Shown here: one piece after another, positions 62,664-64,000 of the stretch
Position numbering within the stretch: the first letter of the stretch is position 1
Layout: each line of letters starts with the position of its first letter
Source of the DNA: Epiperipatus broadwayi
Taxonomy: Eukaryota > Onychophora > Udeonychophora > Euonychophora > Peripatidae
Assembly: GCA_028023455.1 (NCBI GenBank)
Contig: JAQFVV010001024.1
Location: 12,501 to 76,500, forward strand
Direction: 5' to 3'
DNA length: 64,000 bases
Position numbers and translations under genes: made by a program
Notes under the pieces: generated by a model
The model's input: only the letters and a program-made list of their open reading frames with translations
Databases searched by the model: none
Told to the model about the DNA's origin: nothing

Positions 62664-64000
62664 TCCTCTTCCAATACTTTTATTTCTCATGTGATATGTT
62701 AAAAATATGATATAATCTGAATAGTGTGACAATATAATATATACTCGATTATATGGCAGTAATTTAAATAATTGATTACGCCTATAAAATAATATTATAA
62801 TAATAAGATATTCCACTATCATATTCTGAATAGCAATTATCATTATTTTATGCAAAATATGTTATATGTTCAATTTTAAATTCTGTGGATCATGTCTTGT
62901 GGAAGTGAATAGATTAATAAATAACATTGTCAAAGGTTTTTATAAAACAACATTAACTAATTTATTTCAATTAACAAAGAAAATTTATACAATAAATCTA
63001 TCTACAGTTAAATATTACTAAAGATAACAAATAGAATACTAAAATCTAAAACATTATATACAAAATTATATATAAAAATTAGATTGCATACTACCAGACC
63101 AGAAAAATCACAAGTGTATAAGCCTTCACTCCGACTTATTAATCATAAAATAAAAATCCACATTTTAATATTTATTTCTCAACACTATGTTAGATTCATT
63201 ATCAATTAAGTGAATGAAATAATATTATTTGTTTATTTTCATGAAATATAAAATAATATATTTTATATAATATTTTAATTAGACAAAAGTATATTCTGGG
63301 TTCGTTTTATATTCATAAAATATAAATTAGTGAAATAATGTTTATTCATATACTAAAAATAATTTGCTTGGTACCACTCTATGTTTTATTATATGTGTAC
63401 ATGTTCAAACAAAATATAAAATAAAATGTAATAAATAAGCATTCATAATTACTGTTCACATACCTAATTCTTATGGTTCTTAAAAATATGCATTTTTCAA
63501 AAATATGAATGATTTTATGGAAAAATCGAAGAATATCAAAATATTAAAATGTTAAAAATAACATATCATTTGCATAACCAGCATTAAATATGCAAGATCA
63601 TTTGTACTTAAACTTAATTGAAAATCTATCTTGCCATCTTTTAAAACAATTCATTATTCTAAGTTTATTTATTATTCTACTATCAGAATGCTAAAATCCG
63701 AGATGCATTACCAATGATATTAAGATAGCTATATAAAGTATAGGTTATGAATGATTAACTAGAGTAATGACTCAATAATATAATGATAAATTCACTAATT
63801 CACATGGAAAGCAATGTGAAATATTAGGTATGACATAGTCCAATATCCATAGAAAAAAAATATTGGCTTTTTAATACTTATAGACCATCAAAATACAAAT
63901 AACAAACACTGTTCATGGAAATAAATTACAATAAAAACAGAACTTTGTTAACTTTATCTGTATAATATCTACTGAGATATGATACAGGCTAATCCTCCTA
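62664..64000. other. AT-rich DNA without recognisable genes
   Basis: Nothing is recognised from the end of the LINE tail to the end of the window. Confidence 0.45.

Noticed and set aside
62387-62855. Poly-Tyr/Leu frames at the LINE tail
   Set aside because: They come from the TAA/GAT tail repeats.

Overview
The window is a very AT-rich stretch of animal nuclear DNA. I see no host gene with recognisable exons. Its content is decayed or non-autonomous transposable elements, long simple-sequence arrays and AT-only intergenic DNA. The mix of a BovB-type RTE LINE, a second two-ORF LINE with a TAA tail, a Penelope-like GIY-YIG fragment, tRNA-derived SINE-like copies and huge TAG and TAA trinucleotide arrays suggests an invertebrate metazoan, perhaps a mollusc. 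The sequence does not fix the species. Nothing looks prokaryotic.

Layout. 1-7.9 kb: a 550-bp TAG array, a GC-rich patch, one copy of a TAA-tailed dispersed repeat and otherwise featureless AT-rich DNA. 8.0-10.3 kb: a 412-420 bp tandem repeat with one inverted unit, interrupted by the 3' end of a LINE. 13.4-13.75 kb: a broken coding remnant of unknown family. 16.8-17.6 kb: two opposed GIY-YIG fragments. 22.4-33.2 kb: the most unusual region, described next. 37.0-40.5 kb: an older, decayed LTR element. 44.55-44.87 kb: a TAA array. 46.0-48.8 kb: a decayed RTE LINE on the minus strand. 53.19-53.48 kb: a MITE-like inverted-repeat element. 56.6-62.7 kb: a second copy of the TAA-tailed repeat, then a nearly full-length two-ORF LINE on the plus strand that has lost its reading frames.

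The 22.4-33.2 kb region. I read this as a minus-strand LTR retrotransposon with very long LTRs (2.6 and 2.9 kb) around a short internal region of about 2.6 kb. The boundaries are supported by a purine tract followed by TG at one LTR and by an ACA end followed by a TGGCGCC primer-site-like sequence at the other. The only long ORF is a 518-residue protein with hendecad coiled-coil repeats, read as gag-like. No protease, reverse transcriptase or integrase is visible, so the element would depend on enzymes from another element. The LTRs carry a 64-bp minisatellite, 12 units in one and 19 in the other. The primer-site/leader segment is itself repeated in tandem about six times. An inverted third LTR (30601-33155) abuts the right LTR across 16 bp of AT repeat and makes a multi-kilobase palindrome. 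In that third LTR, different sub-blocks of the same sequence have been amplified.

A second theme is the recurrence of inverted duplications centred on AT dinucleotide runs (10.45, 30.59 and 58.66 kb), plus a perfect hairpin at 17.96-18.05 kb.
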